A stretch of DNA of 29,133 nt. Origin: Bacteroidales bacterium (GTDB lineage Bacteria > Bacteroidota > Bacteroidia > Bacteroidales > F082). Positions 1-8,272 of the stretch are shown in pieces (position 1 is the first letter of the stretch; the number at the start of each line of letters is the position of its first letter). The stretch covers positions 1 to 29,133 of the forward strand of contig JAILDR010000239.1 of assembly GCA_024689285.1 (NCBI GenBank), read 5' to 3'. The notes under the pieces are model-generated. The model was not told the DNA's origin and made no database searches. It saw nothing but the letters and a program-made list of their open reading frames with translations. The position numbers were made by a program, and so were the translations under genes.

Positions 1-158
1 AAAAGCCAAAACGTTTGGTGATGGGGTGCGACAATGGTAAGTGACGAGGCTTGACCTTGATGATTATGACCATCATGTCCGTGACCTCCATGACCTCGGT
101 ATTGGGCCATTGCAGGAAGCGTAACAAAAACTAAGAGATAAAGCAAAAATCTTTTCAT
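1..158 (-). CDS. Secreted His/Gly-rich protein, N-terminal part only (possibly DUF4476-like)
   Basis: This reading frame starts with ATG at 158 and runs off the left edge, so only about 52 residues are visible. It begins with a clear signal peptide (MKRFLLYLLVFVTLPAMAQ). A His/Gly-rich stretch follows (YRGHGGHGHDGHNHQGQ), and then a more ordinary segment (SSLTIVAPHHQTFWLF) that looks like the start of a beta-sandwich domain. Small Bacteroidota proteins with a signal peptide, a short linker and this type of strand often carry DUF4476, so that is my guess, but the diagnostic part lies outside the window. The His-rich linker could bind metal; this is inference only. I see no -7 box directly upstream. 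Confidence 0.6.
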   Translation of the reverse strand, partial: MKRFLLYLLVFVTLPAMAQYRGHGGHGHDGHNHQGQASSLTIVAPHHQTFWL

Positions 159-214
159 AGCGTTGAAGGTTTGGGATGGACTTGCTAAACAAAATGACAA
201 AAACTATGCCATAA

Positions 215-337
215 GTGGCTACCAAAAGCTGGAAGTGCATTGAGAACAACTTCAAGAACGTCGACCCGAAGTCCCTCGACGAGCTGAAGAGCCGCATCGA
301 GCGCATCAAGAAGGGCGAGAGAGACTTGTATTTCTGA
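215..337 (+). pseudogene. Orphan C-terminal coding fragment
   Basis: An open stretch of 40 codons ends in TGA at 335-337, between two minus-strand genes. It can only start at a GTG. Its later part reads like real protein (FKNVDPKSLDELKSRIERIKK, charged and helical) and is GC-rich at third codon positions, unlike a random intergenic frame. It has no recognisable promoter and no upstream portion. I interpret it as the 3' end of a gene lost by deletion or left by an excised element; the parent family is not recognised. It could instead be a short real gene, which I think is less likely. Confidence 0.35.
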
Positions 338-338
338 T

Positions 339-2177
339 TTACAACTCCCAGGGGTCGGAAAGGTCGATGTCCCAGCCGGCGCGTATTTCGAGTTCGTCTT
401 TGTATTCGACGACGGTCTCGGGCTGGAAGCGGCGGTGATAATTGCCCGTGCTCCATTTGCCGTTGCCGTCGGCATCGAGGATGGCCTGCAGTTTGTATTT
501 GGCCGGCGTCAGGTAGTCGAACATCACCTCTTCCTGATGGGTGACGGCCTGCTCATCCAGCACCTTGCCGCTCTCGTTGAGGAGCTGGACGACGACCTGC
601 TTCATGCCGTTGGGCGGCACAACGGTGATATAGATGTTGCCGTATTCGTCGTCCTTCATCACGTGGAAGTCGGTCTTGATGGCTTCGTTTGTGCGGCCAC
701 GCAGGCTGAAAAACACCGAGTCGGGCACCTCGATATGATAGCTTGAGTCGGGAGAGAACGGCGTGGTGAGCCGGTATTTCATTCCGGTTTCATCTACAGG
801 CGCGAAGGCGACGCGGTTGTAATAGACTATGGTGTCGCGCTTGAAGACTGACGAGTCGCGCATCTCATATCTGAGGATGGGCTCGGAGAACTTCAGGACG
901 AGGCTGTCGCCGGGGATCAAGCCCCCTTGTCCATGTGTGTTGTAGGTGACTTTCAGCGTTTCAGGCTTCTTGTTGCGGGCGTTCTTATCCTTGAACTTCA
1001 GGCTGTAGCGCGAGGAGTCGTTAATAACGGTGTCGTGTTTCACATGCACCCAAAGACTGTCCTTCACGTTGGGCGTGAAGTGCCACCAAACCGTATCATA
1101 GGCAGCAGAGTGCCTCGTGACCAGGTTGAACGAGTCGGGCAGCATCTCAGGCGTCATGACGACGGCATTTTTGGCCGGATGACGGAAAACGAAGCGCAGT
1201 ATGCCCTCTTCGACGAGCTTCTTCTCCAGCAGCATCTGGGTGGAGTCGACCTCGGTGAACATATAAAGGGTAAGGTTAAGGGATTGCTGGTTGAAAACAC
1301 GCTCAGGCTGGGTGGTTTGGGCAAGCGTTTGAAGCGTGTCGGAAGGTTGCATAGTACTGTCTGAAGGGGTGGGCGACAGAGCATCCGTGGGGACGAGAGT
1401 AAGAGTGTCATTAATAAATAAGGTGGTGTCTGTCGCCGTCGTATCCATGGGCTGAGGCTTCGGAGCTGTCCAGGGATAGGAGGCTGGCACCAGAGTGTCC
1501 AAAAACGCCACTTCCTCATTGGACTGGTCGAAATAAAGATTGCTGTTGGCATCCTTGAGGGCAAAGACCAGATAACGTTTGTCGGCCAGACCCGAGAGGC
1601 TGAATTTCCCCTCCTTGTCGGTTTTGGTGATGTAGTCGGGGATGGTGGTCAGCGGCAGCGAATCAAGTTTTTCGCGCTCGGCATACAGGCATACGTAGGC
1701 ATCCTCAACCGGTTTTTTGTCTTCCGCATTCAGCACTTTACCCGCAACGCGGAGCGTGTCGATGAAGTCGCCTGTTGAGAAGCTATACACGTAATCCTCA
1801 AGCTGGTTGCCTTCGTGCAAGTCTTTGATGGCAGTGCCAAAGTGGATGGTGTAGGTGGTGTTTTCGGCCAGTGGCTCCTTGAACTTGATAATGACGGTCT
1901 TGTTTTTCAGCCTGAAATTAGGCTTTTCAGACAACGGCGGCGAAAACAGCACGTTTTGGTTGGCATTCTCAAGCGTCACAAACTCGTCGAAAGTGATTTC
2001 AATCTTTCTTCCGTTGAAGTTCGTGCTGTTGTTTTCAGGTACGGCAAGCTTCACCTTGGGCGGCACCTTGTCGACGGGTCCGCCTGTAGGTGCCACCGCA
2101 TTGGCACAACGCTGGGCCAGGAAAGCCACCGTCAACAGGGCCATAAAGAAAAAAACATATCTACGTTTTGCAACCAT
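339..2177 (-). CDS. Ig-like (Big_5-type) domain envelope protein, probable lipoprotein
   Basis: This 612-residue protein has a hydrophobic N-terminal segment followed by a cysteine at residue 24 (FLAQRC), so it is probably a lipoprotein, although the lipobox is not ideal. After the motif PTGGPVDKVPP comes a Big_5-type Ig-like domain (about residues 35-135). Next is a carboxypeptidase-regulatory-like beta domain (about 140-225, with DKEGKFSLSGL), then a Thr/Pro/Ser-rich linker (about 235-290) and a long beta-rich C-terminal half ending near DADGNGKWSTGNY. This architecture is common in Bacteroidota as a conserved envelope protein of unknown function. A -7 box lies only four bases before the ATG, so the mRNA is probably leaderless. 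It is divergently transcribed from the Sel1 lipoprotein gene. Confidence 0.85.
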   Translation of the reverse strand: MVAKRRYVFFFMALLTVAFLAQRCANAVAPTGGPVDKVPPKVKLAVPENNSTNFNGRKIEITFDEFVTLENANQNVLFSPPLSEKPNFRLKNKTVIIKFKEPLAENTTYTIHFGTAIKDLHEGNQLEDYVYSFSTGDFIDTLRVAGKVLNAEDKKPVEDAYVCLYAEREKLDSLPLTTIPDYITKTDKEGKFSLSGLADKRYLVFALKDANSNLYFDQSNEEVAFLDTLVPASYPWTAPKPQPMDTTATDTTLFINDTLTLVPTDALSPTPSDSTMQPSDTLQTLAQTTQPERVFNQQSLNLTLYMFTEVDSTQMLLEKKLVEEGILRFVFRHPAKNAVVMTPEMLPDSFNLVTRHSAAYDTVWWHFTPNVKDSLWVHVKHDTVINDSSRYSLKFKDKNARNKKPETLKVTYNTHGQGGLIPGDSLVLKFSEPILRYEMRDSSVFKRDTIVYYNRVAFAPVDETGMKYRLTTPFSPDSSYHIEVPDSVFFSLRGRTNEAIKTDFHVMKDDEYGNIYITVVPPNGMKQVVVQLLNESGKVLDEQAVTHQEEVMFDYLTPAKYKLQAILDADGNGKWSTGNYHRRFQPETVVEYKDELEIRAGWDIDLSDPWEL

Positions 2178-2181
2178 GCGG

Positions 2182-2189
2182 CAAAGATA
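2182..2189 (-). promoter_or_regulatory. -7 promoter box of the Ig-like gene, predicted leaderless
   Basis: On the minus strand the sequence reads TATCTTTGCCGCATG, a perfect TAnnTTTG box whose last G is four bases before the start codon. The transcription start expected from this box coincides with the ATG. Confidence 0.6.
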
Positions 2190-2232
2190 GAAATTCGACG
2201 CGTACCATAACTATGCTCCACAGAAATTTTCG

Positions 2233-2240
2233 TACTTTTG
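2233..2240 (+). promoter_or_regulatory. -7 promoter box of the Sel1 lipoprotein gene
   Basis: TACTTTTG matches the Bacteroidota consensus TAnnTTTG and lies 20 bases before the ATG at 2261. It is divergent from the box at 2182-2189. Confidence 0.65.
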
Positions 2241-2260
2241 CAGCCCAAAACACGCGTTAG

Positions 2261-3172
2261 ATGAAAAAAATCCTATTGCTGATGGCTGTGGCACTGACGA
2301 TGGCAGCCTGTGGCCAGAAAGAAAACAAAGAACAATCTGAAGAAAAGAAGGTTATCGTCCCTCCCGGGATGCCCGTCGCGCCGTTGCCGGAAACGATGAC
2401 TGAAAGCCAGTTGCCCCTCACTGCCAACCCCAATCCCAGCAACCAGAATCCCAGCAGCCAGGACGCCCCCGTGCTGAAATTCGAGGAAGGCAAGCCCTTG
2501 GACCTTTCGCAGCTGATGGGGCAGCGCAAGACCCTCGGAGAACAGGTAACCGCACATATCGACACCGTCCGCGTCAAAGCCGAGGAAGGCCTTGCCGACT
2601 ACCAATACCTCTATGGTGCGAGCTACGAATACGGCTGGGGTGTTGAGGAAGATGTGCAGCAAGCCATGAGCTGGTATAAGAAAGCCGCCGACCAGAAGCA
2701 GAAAAACGCCTATAACGCCATTGGCAACTTCTACCGCACGGGCAATGGAGTGGAAGCCAGTCCCAAAGAAGCCTTGCGTTGGTACCAGTTAGGAGCCGAT
2801 GCCGGTGATGCACAAGCCATGCTCAACGTGGGTAACTGCTATTTCTATGGCATGGGGACGGAGAAAAACGTCGCACAGGCCGTGCAATGGTGGCAGCAGT
2901 CAGCCGAGGGTGAAAACGCCTATGCACAATCACAGATGGGCGACTGCTACCTCTACGGGCTCGGCGTGGCGCAAAACATAGACCAGGCTGTGGAATACTA
3001 CACCAAAGCTTCAGATGCCAATATCGCCAATGCGCAATACCGCCTTGGACTGCTCTATTACTACGGACAAGGCGTAGATGCTGACCGCACCCACGCCAAG
3101 TTACTCATGCAGAAAGCCCGCGACGGTGGAATGAAAGAAGCGCAGGATTTCTTAGATAAGAATTTCGATTGA
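2261..3172 (+). CDS. Sel1-like repeat lipoprotein
   Basis: This 303-residue protein starts with a lipoprotein signal peptide whose lipobox is MAAC, with the lipidated cysteine at residue 17. A low-complexity Pro/Asn/Ser region follows to about residue 65. After that come five tandem Sel1 repeats of about 36 residues, visible as repeated YGxG(V/T)xx(N/D)xxxAxxWYxxAAxxG blocks such as YGWGVEEDVQQAMSWYKKAA. Sel1 repeats form a helical solenoid used for protein-protein contacts. The probable location is the periplasmic or outer face of the envelope. The partner and the exact role cannot be read from sequence. It is a single-gene unit with its own -7 box, convergent with the ROK kinase operon. Confidence 0.9.
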   Translation: MKKILLLMAVALTMAACGQKENKEQSEEKKVIVPPGMPVAPLPETMTESQLPLTANPNPSNQNPSSQDAPVLKFEEGKPLDLSQLMGQRKTLGEQVTAHIDTVRVKAEEGLADYQYLYGASYEYGWGVEEDVQQAMSWYKKAADQKQKNAYNAIGNFYRTGNGVEASPKEALRWYQLGADAGDAQAMLNVGNCYFYGMGTEKNVAQAVQWWQQSAEGENAYAQSQMGDCYLYGLGVAQNIDQAVEYYTKASDANIANAQYRLGLLYYYGQGVDADRTHAKLLMQKARDGGMKEAQDFLDKNFD

Positions 3173-3175
3173 TTC

Positions 3176-3193
3176 AATTCCCCAAGGGGAATT
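3176..3193. terminator. Palindrome between convergent genes, possible terminator
   Basis: AATTCCCC and GGGGAATT form a perfect 8-bp inverted repeat around a two-base centre, between the stop of the Sel1 gene (3172) and the stop of the ROK gene (3199). Its position suggests a bidirectional terminator, but no T-tract follows. Confidence 0.4.
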
Positions 3194-3198
3194 TCACC

Positions 3199-4146
3199 CT
3201 ATGCTTTCGTCAAAGCCGCTGCACCAAGAATGGCGGCAATGTTATCGGGAAGCTCAGAAACACGGACTTCCACGCTGCCCTTGAAGATGAAGCAGAGGTT
3301 TCTCTCAAACGATTCACGCAGAGGCTTCATCAGCACTTCGCCGGCATGCACGGGGCCACCCATCAGGAAGACAGCCTCGGGGCCGGAGAAGGCCACAGCA
3401 TTCGCCATTGCTATTCCAAGACCTTCAGCCGTCAGCCTGAAAACCTCCAATGCCAACGGGTCGCCGGCATTGGCAGCATCACCCACATGTCGGCTGCGCA
3501 GCATCTCCATAGGCACAGTGCTCAAAAGGCCTCTATACTCGGGATATTTCCTCAACATTTCCAAAGCCGTGCGGCGGATACCCGTGGCAGAGGTGTAGGT
3601 CTCGAGGCAGCCTCTCCTGCCACAGCCACAAAGACGGCCGCCCGGAATCATGATGACATGACCCAGTTCGCCGGCACCGCCCGTTTTGCCAAGCACCAGT
3701 TTGCCGTCAATCACTATACCGCTGCCCACACCCGTACCGAGGGTGAACATCACGAAATTCTTCATGCCGCGTGCGCCTCCATAAACCAATTCACCGAAAG
3801 CGGCGGCATTGGCATCGTTGGAAACAACAACAGGCGCATCAATATGCTTGTGAATCAGATCAGGAAGGTTGATGACACCCTTGAAATTCAAGTTGGTGGC
3901 GTTCTCGATGCAACCTGTATAGTAGTTGCCCACCGGCGCTGCAATACCGATACCGTCGATGGCGTTGATGCTGCTTTCAGCCATCAAAGCCTTGATTCGG
4001 TCGCAAACATCAGCGATATAGAGCTCTACATCAAAGTATCTTTTGGTAGGGATGTTTTTCTTGGCTATGCAAAAGCCGTCGTCGCGCACCAGTCCTATGT
4101 CGGTGTTGGTGCCGCCTATATCGACACCTATGGAATAAGAGTTCAT
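3199..4146 (-). CDS. ROK-family sugar kinase (glucokinase-like)
   Basis: This 315-residue protein belongs to the ROK (repressor, ORF, kinase) family. It has the N-terminal phosphate-binding motif DIGGTNTD (residues 9-16) and the catalytic aspartate in SNDANAAAFGE (Asp111). The substrate-contacting ELGH lies at 160-163, and the zinc-binding cluster CGCGRRGCLE at 173-182. There is no N-terminal helix-turn-helix, so it is a kinase rather than a repressor. It phosphorylates a hexose with ATP in the cytoplasm; glucose or an N-acetylated amino sugar is likely, but the substrate cannot be decided from sequence. It lies 22 bases after pheS and is probably the last gene of that operon. Confidence 0.9.
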   Translation of the reverse strand: MNSYSIGVDIGGTNTDIGLVRDDGFCIAKKNIPTKRYFDVELYIADVCDRIKALMAESSINAIDGIGIAAPVGNYYTGCIENATNLNFKGVINLPDLIHKHIDAPVVVSNDANAAAFGELVYGGARGMKNFVMFTLGTGVGSGIVIDGKLVLGKTGGAGELGHVIMIPGGRLCGCGRRGCLETYTSATGIRRTALEMLRKYPEYRGLLSTVPMEMLRSRHVGDAANAGDPLALEVFRLTAEGLGIAMANAVAFSGPEAVFLMGGPVHAGEVLMKPLRESFERNLCFIFKGSVEVRVSELPDNIAAILGAAALTKA

Positions 4147-4168
4147 GTCTTTATGTTATTGATGATGA

Positions 4169-5200
4169 TTAAGCCAATTCAAACTGTTCAAGGAAACGCA
4201 GGTCGTTTTCGAAGAAGAGACGCAAGTCGTTGATGCCATATTTCAGCATGGCGATACGTTCGACACCCATACCGAAAGCGAAACCGGTGTACTTCTCCGG
4301 GTCGATGCCGCTGGAGATAAGGATGTTGGGGTCGCACATGCCGCAACCGAGGATTTCAACCCAACCGGTGTGTTTGCAGATATTGCAGCCCTTGCCGCCA
4401 CAGATGTTGCACGAAATATCCATCTCAGCCGACACCTCAGTGAAGGGGAAGTAAGACGGGCGGAAACGCACCTTAGTACCCTCGCCAAAGAACTCTTGCA
4501 CAAAGTGATACAAGGTTTGCTTCAGGTCGGCAAAGGAGACGTTCTCGTCGATATACAAGCCCTCGATTTGATGGAAGATGCAGTGGGCGCGGGCCGAGAT
4601 GGCCTCGTTGCGGAACACGCGCCCCGGGGCGATGATACGGATGGGGGGCTGGTTCTTTTCCATCACGCGGACTTGCACGCTTGAGGTGTGGGTGCGCAGC
4701 AGCACGTCGGATGCCTTGTTGACGTTAGGTTCCTTGTTGATGAAGAAAGTGTCCTGCATGTCGCGTGCGGGATGGTCCAAGGGGAAGTTGAGGGCAGAGA
4801 ACACGTGGTAGTCGTCCTCAATCTCGGGGCCCTCGGCAATGGTAAAACCAAGGTGTGCAAAAATCTCGTTGATGTCGCGGCGCACGATGGAGAGCGGGTG
4901 ACGGGCACCTTTCATCTCACCGGCAGGCATACTCATGTCGAAGCCGGCATCGTTGCTGTGTTGGCTTTCAAACTTTTGCAACTGCTCCTCCACCTTGTCT
5001 TGCACAACGTTTTTCAATTCGTTGAGCTTCATGCCCATCTCCTTACGCAGCTCGGGGGCTACGGTCTTGAAGTCGGAAAACAGGGCGGGAATGATACCTT
5101 TTTTGCTCAAATAGGTGATGCGGAAGTTCTCCAGGGTCTCTTTGCTGTCGGCCTGGAAACCACGCACCTGGTTCAGTATTTCTTCAATTCTGTCTTTCAT
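4169..5200 (-). CDS. pheS: Phenylalanyl-tRNA synthetase alpha subunit
   Basis: This 343-residue protein is the full-length catalytic alpha subunit of phenylalanyl-tRNA synthetase. The N-terminal coiled-coil arm is visible up to about residue 90. Class II motif 2 is in GRVFRNEAISARAHCIFHQ and motif 3 in GFAFGMGVERIAMLKYG near the C-terminus. A Cys-rich insertion (CNICGGKGCNICKHTGW) suggests a metal site, and I believe it is common in Bacteroidota PheS. With PheT, which is not in this window, it charges tRNA-Phe. The start lies five bases after the stop of the cyclophilin gene, so the two are co-transcribed. Confidence 0.97.
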   Translation of the reverse strand: MKDRIEEILNQVRGFQADSKETLENFRITYLSKKGIIPALFSDFKTVAPELRKEMGMKLNELKNVVQDKVEEQLQKFESQHSNDAGFDMSMPAGEMKGARHPLSIVRRDINEIFAHLGFTIAEGPEIEDDYHVFSALNFPLDHPARDMQDTFFINKEPNVNKASDVLLRTHTSSVQVRVMEKNQPPIRIIAPGRVFRNEAISARAHCIFHQIEGLYIDENVSFADLKQTLYHFVQEFFGEGTKVRFRPSYFPFTEVSAEMDISCNICGGKGCNICKHTGWVEILGCGMCDPNILISSGIDPEKYTGFAFGMGVERIAMLKYGINDLRLFFENDLRFLEQFELA

Positions 5201-5205
5201 TTTGA

Positions 5206-5889
5206 TTATTGATTACAGCAACTTTTACCAGCTTTTCCAGCGCATTTTTCATCACATTTCTCGACGGTGACGGAAATAATGGTGACGGGGTCAACAGGAA
5301 CATCTTGTCCACCGGTTTTCACCGCGGCAATCTTGTCGACCACATCAAGGCCTTCGGTCACTTCACCGAACACAGTATAATCGCCGTCAAGATGCGGGGT
5401 GCCGCCAATGGTCTTGTAAGTTTGGCGTTGACGGGCTGAAAGCACCTTACCTGAACGGTTTTCAAACATATCCAGCCAATTGTCATCATACACCCTGCCT
5501 TGCACGATATAGAACTGCGATCCGCTGGAAGCCTTTTTGGGGTTCACCTGGTCGGGCATACGGGCAGCAGCCAGAGCGCCTTTCTTGTGGAAATAGTTGC
5601 CCTTGATCTCGGCAGGGACAGTGTAACCCGGGTCAAGACGACCGTCGGCATTCTGTCCGCCTTGAATCATAAAGTCCTTGATGACACGGTGGAATGGTGA
5701 ACCGTTGTACCAGCCTTCATTCACTAATTTGAGGAAGTTGTCACGGTGTTTGGGTGTGTCGTTGTAAAGCTTGGCTTTGATGGTACCCATGCTCGTCTTG
5801 ATGACGACGACAGTTTCTTTTTCAGTTGTTTTCTGCGCATAGCCGGTCAATCCGACCAGAACCAATGCAAGTAATAACATTTTTTTCAT
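5206..5889 (-). CDS. Secreted cyclophilin-type peptidyl-prolyl isomerase
   Basis: This 227-residue protein has a signal peptide (MKKMLLLALVLVGLTGYAQ) followed by a cyclophilin domain. The family motifs SPFHRVIKDFMIQGGQ, SSGSQFYIVQG and FGEVTEGLDVVDKIA are present, including the catalytic arginine in FHRV. It should catalyse cis-trans isomerisation of proline peptide bonds in exported proteins, in the periplasm. The last 17 residues carry an unusual tail with four cysteines (KCDEKCAGKAGKSCCNQ) outside the fold, which may bind metal or form disulfides. It is in the probable operon between the DUF4270 gene (17-base gap) and pheS (5-base gap). Confidence 0.93.
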   Translation of the reverse strand: MKKMLLLALVLVGLTGYAQKTTEKETVVVIKTSMGTIKAKLYNDTPKHRDNFLKLVNEGWYNGSPFHRVIKDFMIQGGQNADGRLDPGYTVPAEIKGNYFHKKGALAAARMPDQVNPKKASSGSQFYIVQGRVYDDNWLDMFENRSGKVLSARQRQTYKTIGGTPHLDGDYTVFGEVTEGLDVVDKIAAVKTGGQDVPVDPVTIISVTVEKCDEKCAGKAGKSCCNQ

Positions 5890-5906
5890 ATCTATTGAAA
5901 TTTACT

Positions 5907-7253
5907 TTATTCTACAACAATGGAATACGTTATCTCGACCCTAAGTCTGTTTTCCTCCACTTCGGGTCCGTTGAGGATGAGGCGGTGGGCATTGTAGGAG
6001 CCACCTGTGATGCCGAGGCTCAGCCCGTTGTCGGCTTGCTTGCCCAGGATGATGTCCTGCATATACTCCGAAATGCGGAACGTGGCACTGTTGGTGTTGG
6101 CATTGAAGCCGCCACCGAAATAGCTTGTTCCCTCAAAATAGTCAGGCAAGATAGACGTTGTGCCGTCGTCTTTGAAATAAACCAAAGACAGGCTGTTGGG
6201 AGCGGTGTAGACAGCCGTATCGACCGAGGCGGCAGGCACGATGAGTTTTGCCTCATTGATGATAAGATGAGTGCCTTCGGAAAGGGTGTCGACCCAATGC
6301 TCCAATGTCGGGAAGGAGATTTTGGTTCTCACGCCGCCCATGGCCTGAAGGTAAAGCTGCTGCTGGCCCAAAGCCGTATCGCCGTCCAACGCCTGGCTGA
6401 CAAACGCGGCATCGCCTATGGAGTAATCGTGGAAGATTTGGTTAAAATAGTTGTCGGAAGAAGTGATGTAATAATCGTAACGCTTGGGTTTGTCGGGCGT
6501 TGCGGCATTATGGTAATAGAGCTGCATGACGGTGAAGCTGTTGTTGGTCAGGTTGATGCAGCTGATGTTACCGTCGCCCACAACAGGGTCGCAGCGCAAG
6601 CAGAGACCCGGGAAATACTGCTTGAAGACGGCAGGCTCTTTATAAGCCGAGCTGTCGAGCGAAATCAGGAACTCGCCTAAGCTGTTGCTCAACGGGATGC
6701 GGATGATAGCCTGCCCGATGGTGTCGCCACCGATGACATTCATCTTAGTGTGGGGGTGCGGCCTGAACTGATAGGCATTGGCATAGTCGACGTTGCCGGT
6801 TTCAACTTCAGTATGATTGTAATAACTCCCTTCGGAAGAGAGTGTGTCCATCAGCGAATAGGCGTGAACCGTCTGCCACTGCGTGGTGTCGCCGTAATAA
6901 TTGGTCAGATAGAGTTGCAACACGAGAGAGTCGACGACAGGGTCGGCCCCAAAGAGCTGTCCGGCTGCCGAAAAACGGAACTCCGAGCAAATCCCAGCCT
7001 GGGAAAGACCGAAAACAGGATCGTTCATACTGCCCAGGAGACCGTTGATGACATTCTTTGTTGACACGGAATCAAGGAATGAATGGCAGACCATGGTTAA
7101 AGTGTCGGTATGGTAAATGCCGATGTAATCTTCCTCTGAAAGCAAGTCGTTGCCGATGGTGTCGGGCGATTTCTTACACGACGCGAAAGCCAATGCCAAA
7201 GCGCCAATCATCAACGCTATGCTGAAAGAAAAGTTCAAATGATGTTTTTTCAT
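5907..7253 (-). CDS. DUF4270 lipoprotein
   Basis: This 448-residue protein has a lipoprotein signal with lipobox FASC (Cys26), followed by the characteristic start of the DUF4270 family (CKKSPDTIGNDLL). The mature part is predicted beta-rich and contains family-like blocks such as DPVVDSLVLQLYL and LIINEAKLIVP. DUF4270 proteins are Bacteroidota outer-membrane or periplasmic lipoproteins of unknown function. They are often found directly downstream of the single-domain glycogen-synthase-like gene, as here (61-base gap). I see no -7 box in the gap, so it is probably transcribed from the promoter of that upstream gene. Confidence 0.88.
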   Translation of the reverse strand: MKKHHLNFSFSIALMIGALALAFASCKKSPDTIGNDLLSEEDYIGIYHTDTLTMVCHSFLDSVSTKNVINGLLGSMNDPVFGLSQAGICSEFRFSAAGQLFGADPVVDSLVLQLYLTNYYGDTTQWQTVHAYSLMDTLSSEGSYYNHTEVETGNVDYANAYQFRPHPHTKMNVIGGDTIGQAIIRIPLSNSLGEFLISLDSSAYKEPAVFKQYFPGLCLRCDPVVGDGNISCINLTNNSFTVMQLYYHNAATPDKPKRYDYYITSSDNYFNQIFHDYSIGDAAFVSQALDGDTALGQQQLYLQAMGGVRTKISFPTLEHWVDTLSEGTHLIINEAKLIVPAASVDTAVYTAPNSLSLVYFKDDGTTSILPDYFEGTSYFGGGFNANTNSATFRISEYMQDIILGKQADNGLSLGITGGSYNAHRLILNGPEVEENRLRVEITYSIVVE

Positions 7254-7314
7254 TGTATACTCACTGTTGGTTTCGGGAATGATAACTCGAAAAAATCCGT
7301 CTTATTGTTTGATT

Positions 7315-8121
7315 TTACATGAAGCTATCATAGAATTCGTTGTACGCCTTCCCAAAGTTTTCGTCGCCTTGATAGGGCAGTATGGGTTTCTTGCAGCTCT
7401 TCAGGTATTCCTCAATCTCGGGATGAATATGTTCGCTGCCGATGATAAGGCCATCGGAATAGTCAATGGCAGCTTTGGTGAGGGAGACATAGTCGGCTTC
7501 CTTGAAGTTTTTCAATTCCTTGGCATTGATGCCCGGCAGTTTCATCTTTTTCTCAAAGCCTGGGCGCAGCTTTTCATCGAAGACATCGTCGTAAATGGAA
7601 TAAATCACTTTCGACTCATTATACAAAGGATTGTCTTTCACCGAGATGGCGCGTTTCAGATAGAGCGGCATCAAGGATGAGAGCCAGCCGTTGCAATGGA
7701 TAATGTCAGGCGACCAGTTGAGTTTCTTCACCGTCTCGATTACACCACGGGAGAAGAAAACACAACGGAAGTCGTTGTCCTCGCAGAACACCCCGTTGTC
7801 GTCACGAATCTGGTATTTCTTTTTCGAGAAGAAATCGTCGTTGTCAATGAAATAAATCTGCATCCTCGCTTTTTGAATGGAGGCCACCTTGATGATAAGA
7901 GGGTGGTCGGTGTCATTAATGATGAGGTTCATTCCCGAGAGGCGGATGACCTCGTGCAATTGGTTGCGTCTCTCGTTGATGGTGCCGTAGCGAGGCATGA
8001 AGATGCGCACTTCTTTACCGCTCTCTTGGGTGAGCTGGGGCAGCTGGCGGCCTATAAGGCTCATCGGGGTCTCAGGCAGGTAAGGAGTGATTTCTTGATG
8101 GACGAAAAGTACTCTTGTCAT
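7315..8121 (-). CDS. Single-domain GT5-like 'glycogen/starch synthase' family protein
   Basis: The 268-residue protein corresponds to the N-terminal Rossmann domain of GT5 glycogen synthases (MTRVLFVHQEITPYLPETP, then FMPRYG, NERRNQLHEVIRLSG and PDIIHCNGWLSSLMPLY). The C-terminal glycosyltransferase domain with the nucleotide-sugar site is absent. The KTGGL motif that binds ADP-glucose is replaced by LPETPMS. It is therefore unlikely to be an active glycogen synthase, although that is the usual label. I chose the ATG at 8121 because homologues begin there; the open frame extends 30 codons further upstream through the promoter. It heads the operon with DUF4270, cyclophilin, pheS and ROK kinase, and is divergent from meaB. 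Confidence 0.85.
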   Translation of the reverse strand: MTRVLFVHQEITPYLPETPMSLIGRQLPQLTQESGKEVRIFMPRYGTINERRNQLHEVIRLSGMNLIINDTDHPLIIKVASIQKARMQIYFIDNDDFFSKKKYQIRDDNGVFCEDNDFRCVFFSRGVIETVKKLNWSPDIIHCNGWLSSLMPLYLKRAISVKDNPLYNESKVIYSIYDDVFDEKLRPGFEKKMKLPGINAKELKNFKEADYVSLTKAAIDYSDGLIIGSEHIHPEIEEYLKSCKKPILPYQGDENFGKAYNEFYDSFM

Positions 8122-8147
8122 GTCGTTATTCTTTCTGTTTGAAAAAG

Positions 8148-8155
8148 CAAAGTTA
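8148..8155 (-). promoter_or_regulatory. -7 promoter box of the GT5-like operon
   Basis: On the minus strand this is TAACTTTG, matching TAnnTTTG, 26 bases before the ATG at 8121. Confidence 0.6.
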
Positions 8156-8242
8156 CGGTTTTTTTCCGAAATAGAGAGAAAAAAATTACAATTTATTAAA
8201 AACCAAAGCATTAAAATATTTATTACGTTCCAAATTATTTAT

Positions 8243-8250
8243 TACTTTTG
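8243..8250 (+). promoter_or_regulatory. -7 promoter box of meaB
   Basis: TACTTTTG matches TAnnTTTG, 22 bases before the ATG at 8273, in an AT-rich spacer shared with the divergent GT5-like operon. Confidence 0.65.
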
Positions 8251-8272
8251 CAAAGTTAAACTGCAAGCCGCT

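Noticed and set aside
3169..4233. Long open frame (354 codons) on the plus strand opposite the ROK kinase gene
   Set aside because: It is antisense to a clearly recognised gene, starts without a promoter box and has no domain-like sequence. It reflects the codon bias of the real gene.
4373..4430. Cys-rich insertion in PheS as a novel fusion
   Set aside because: I recall similar Cys-rich loops in PheS of other Bacteroidota, so I treat it as a normal lineage feature.
8120..8272. N-terminal 51-residue extension of MeaB
   Set aside because: This stretch contains the promoter boxes of meaB and of the divergent operon and is Lys/Phe/Ile-rich as expected of AT-rich intergenic DNA.
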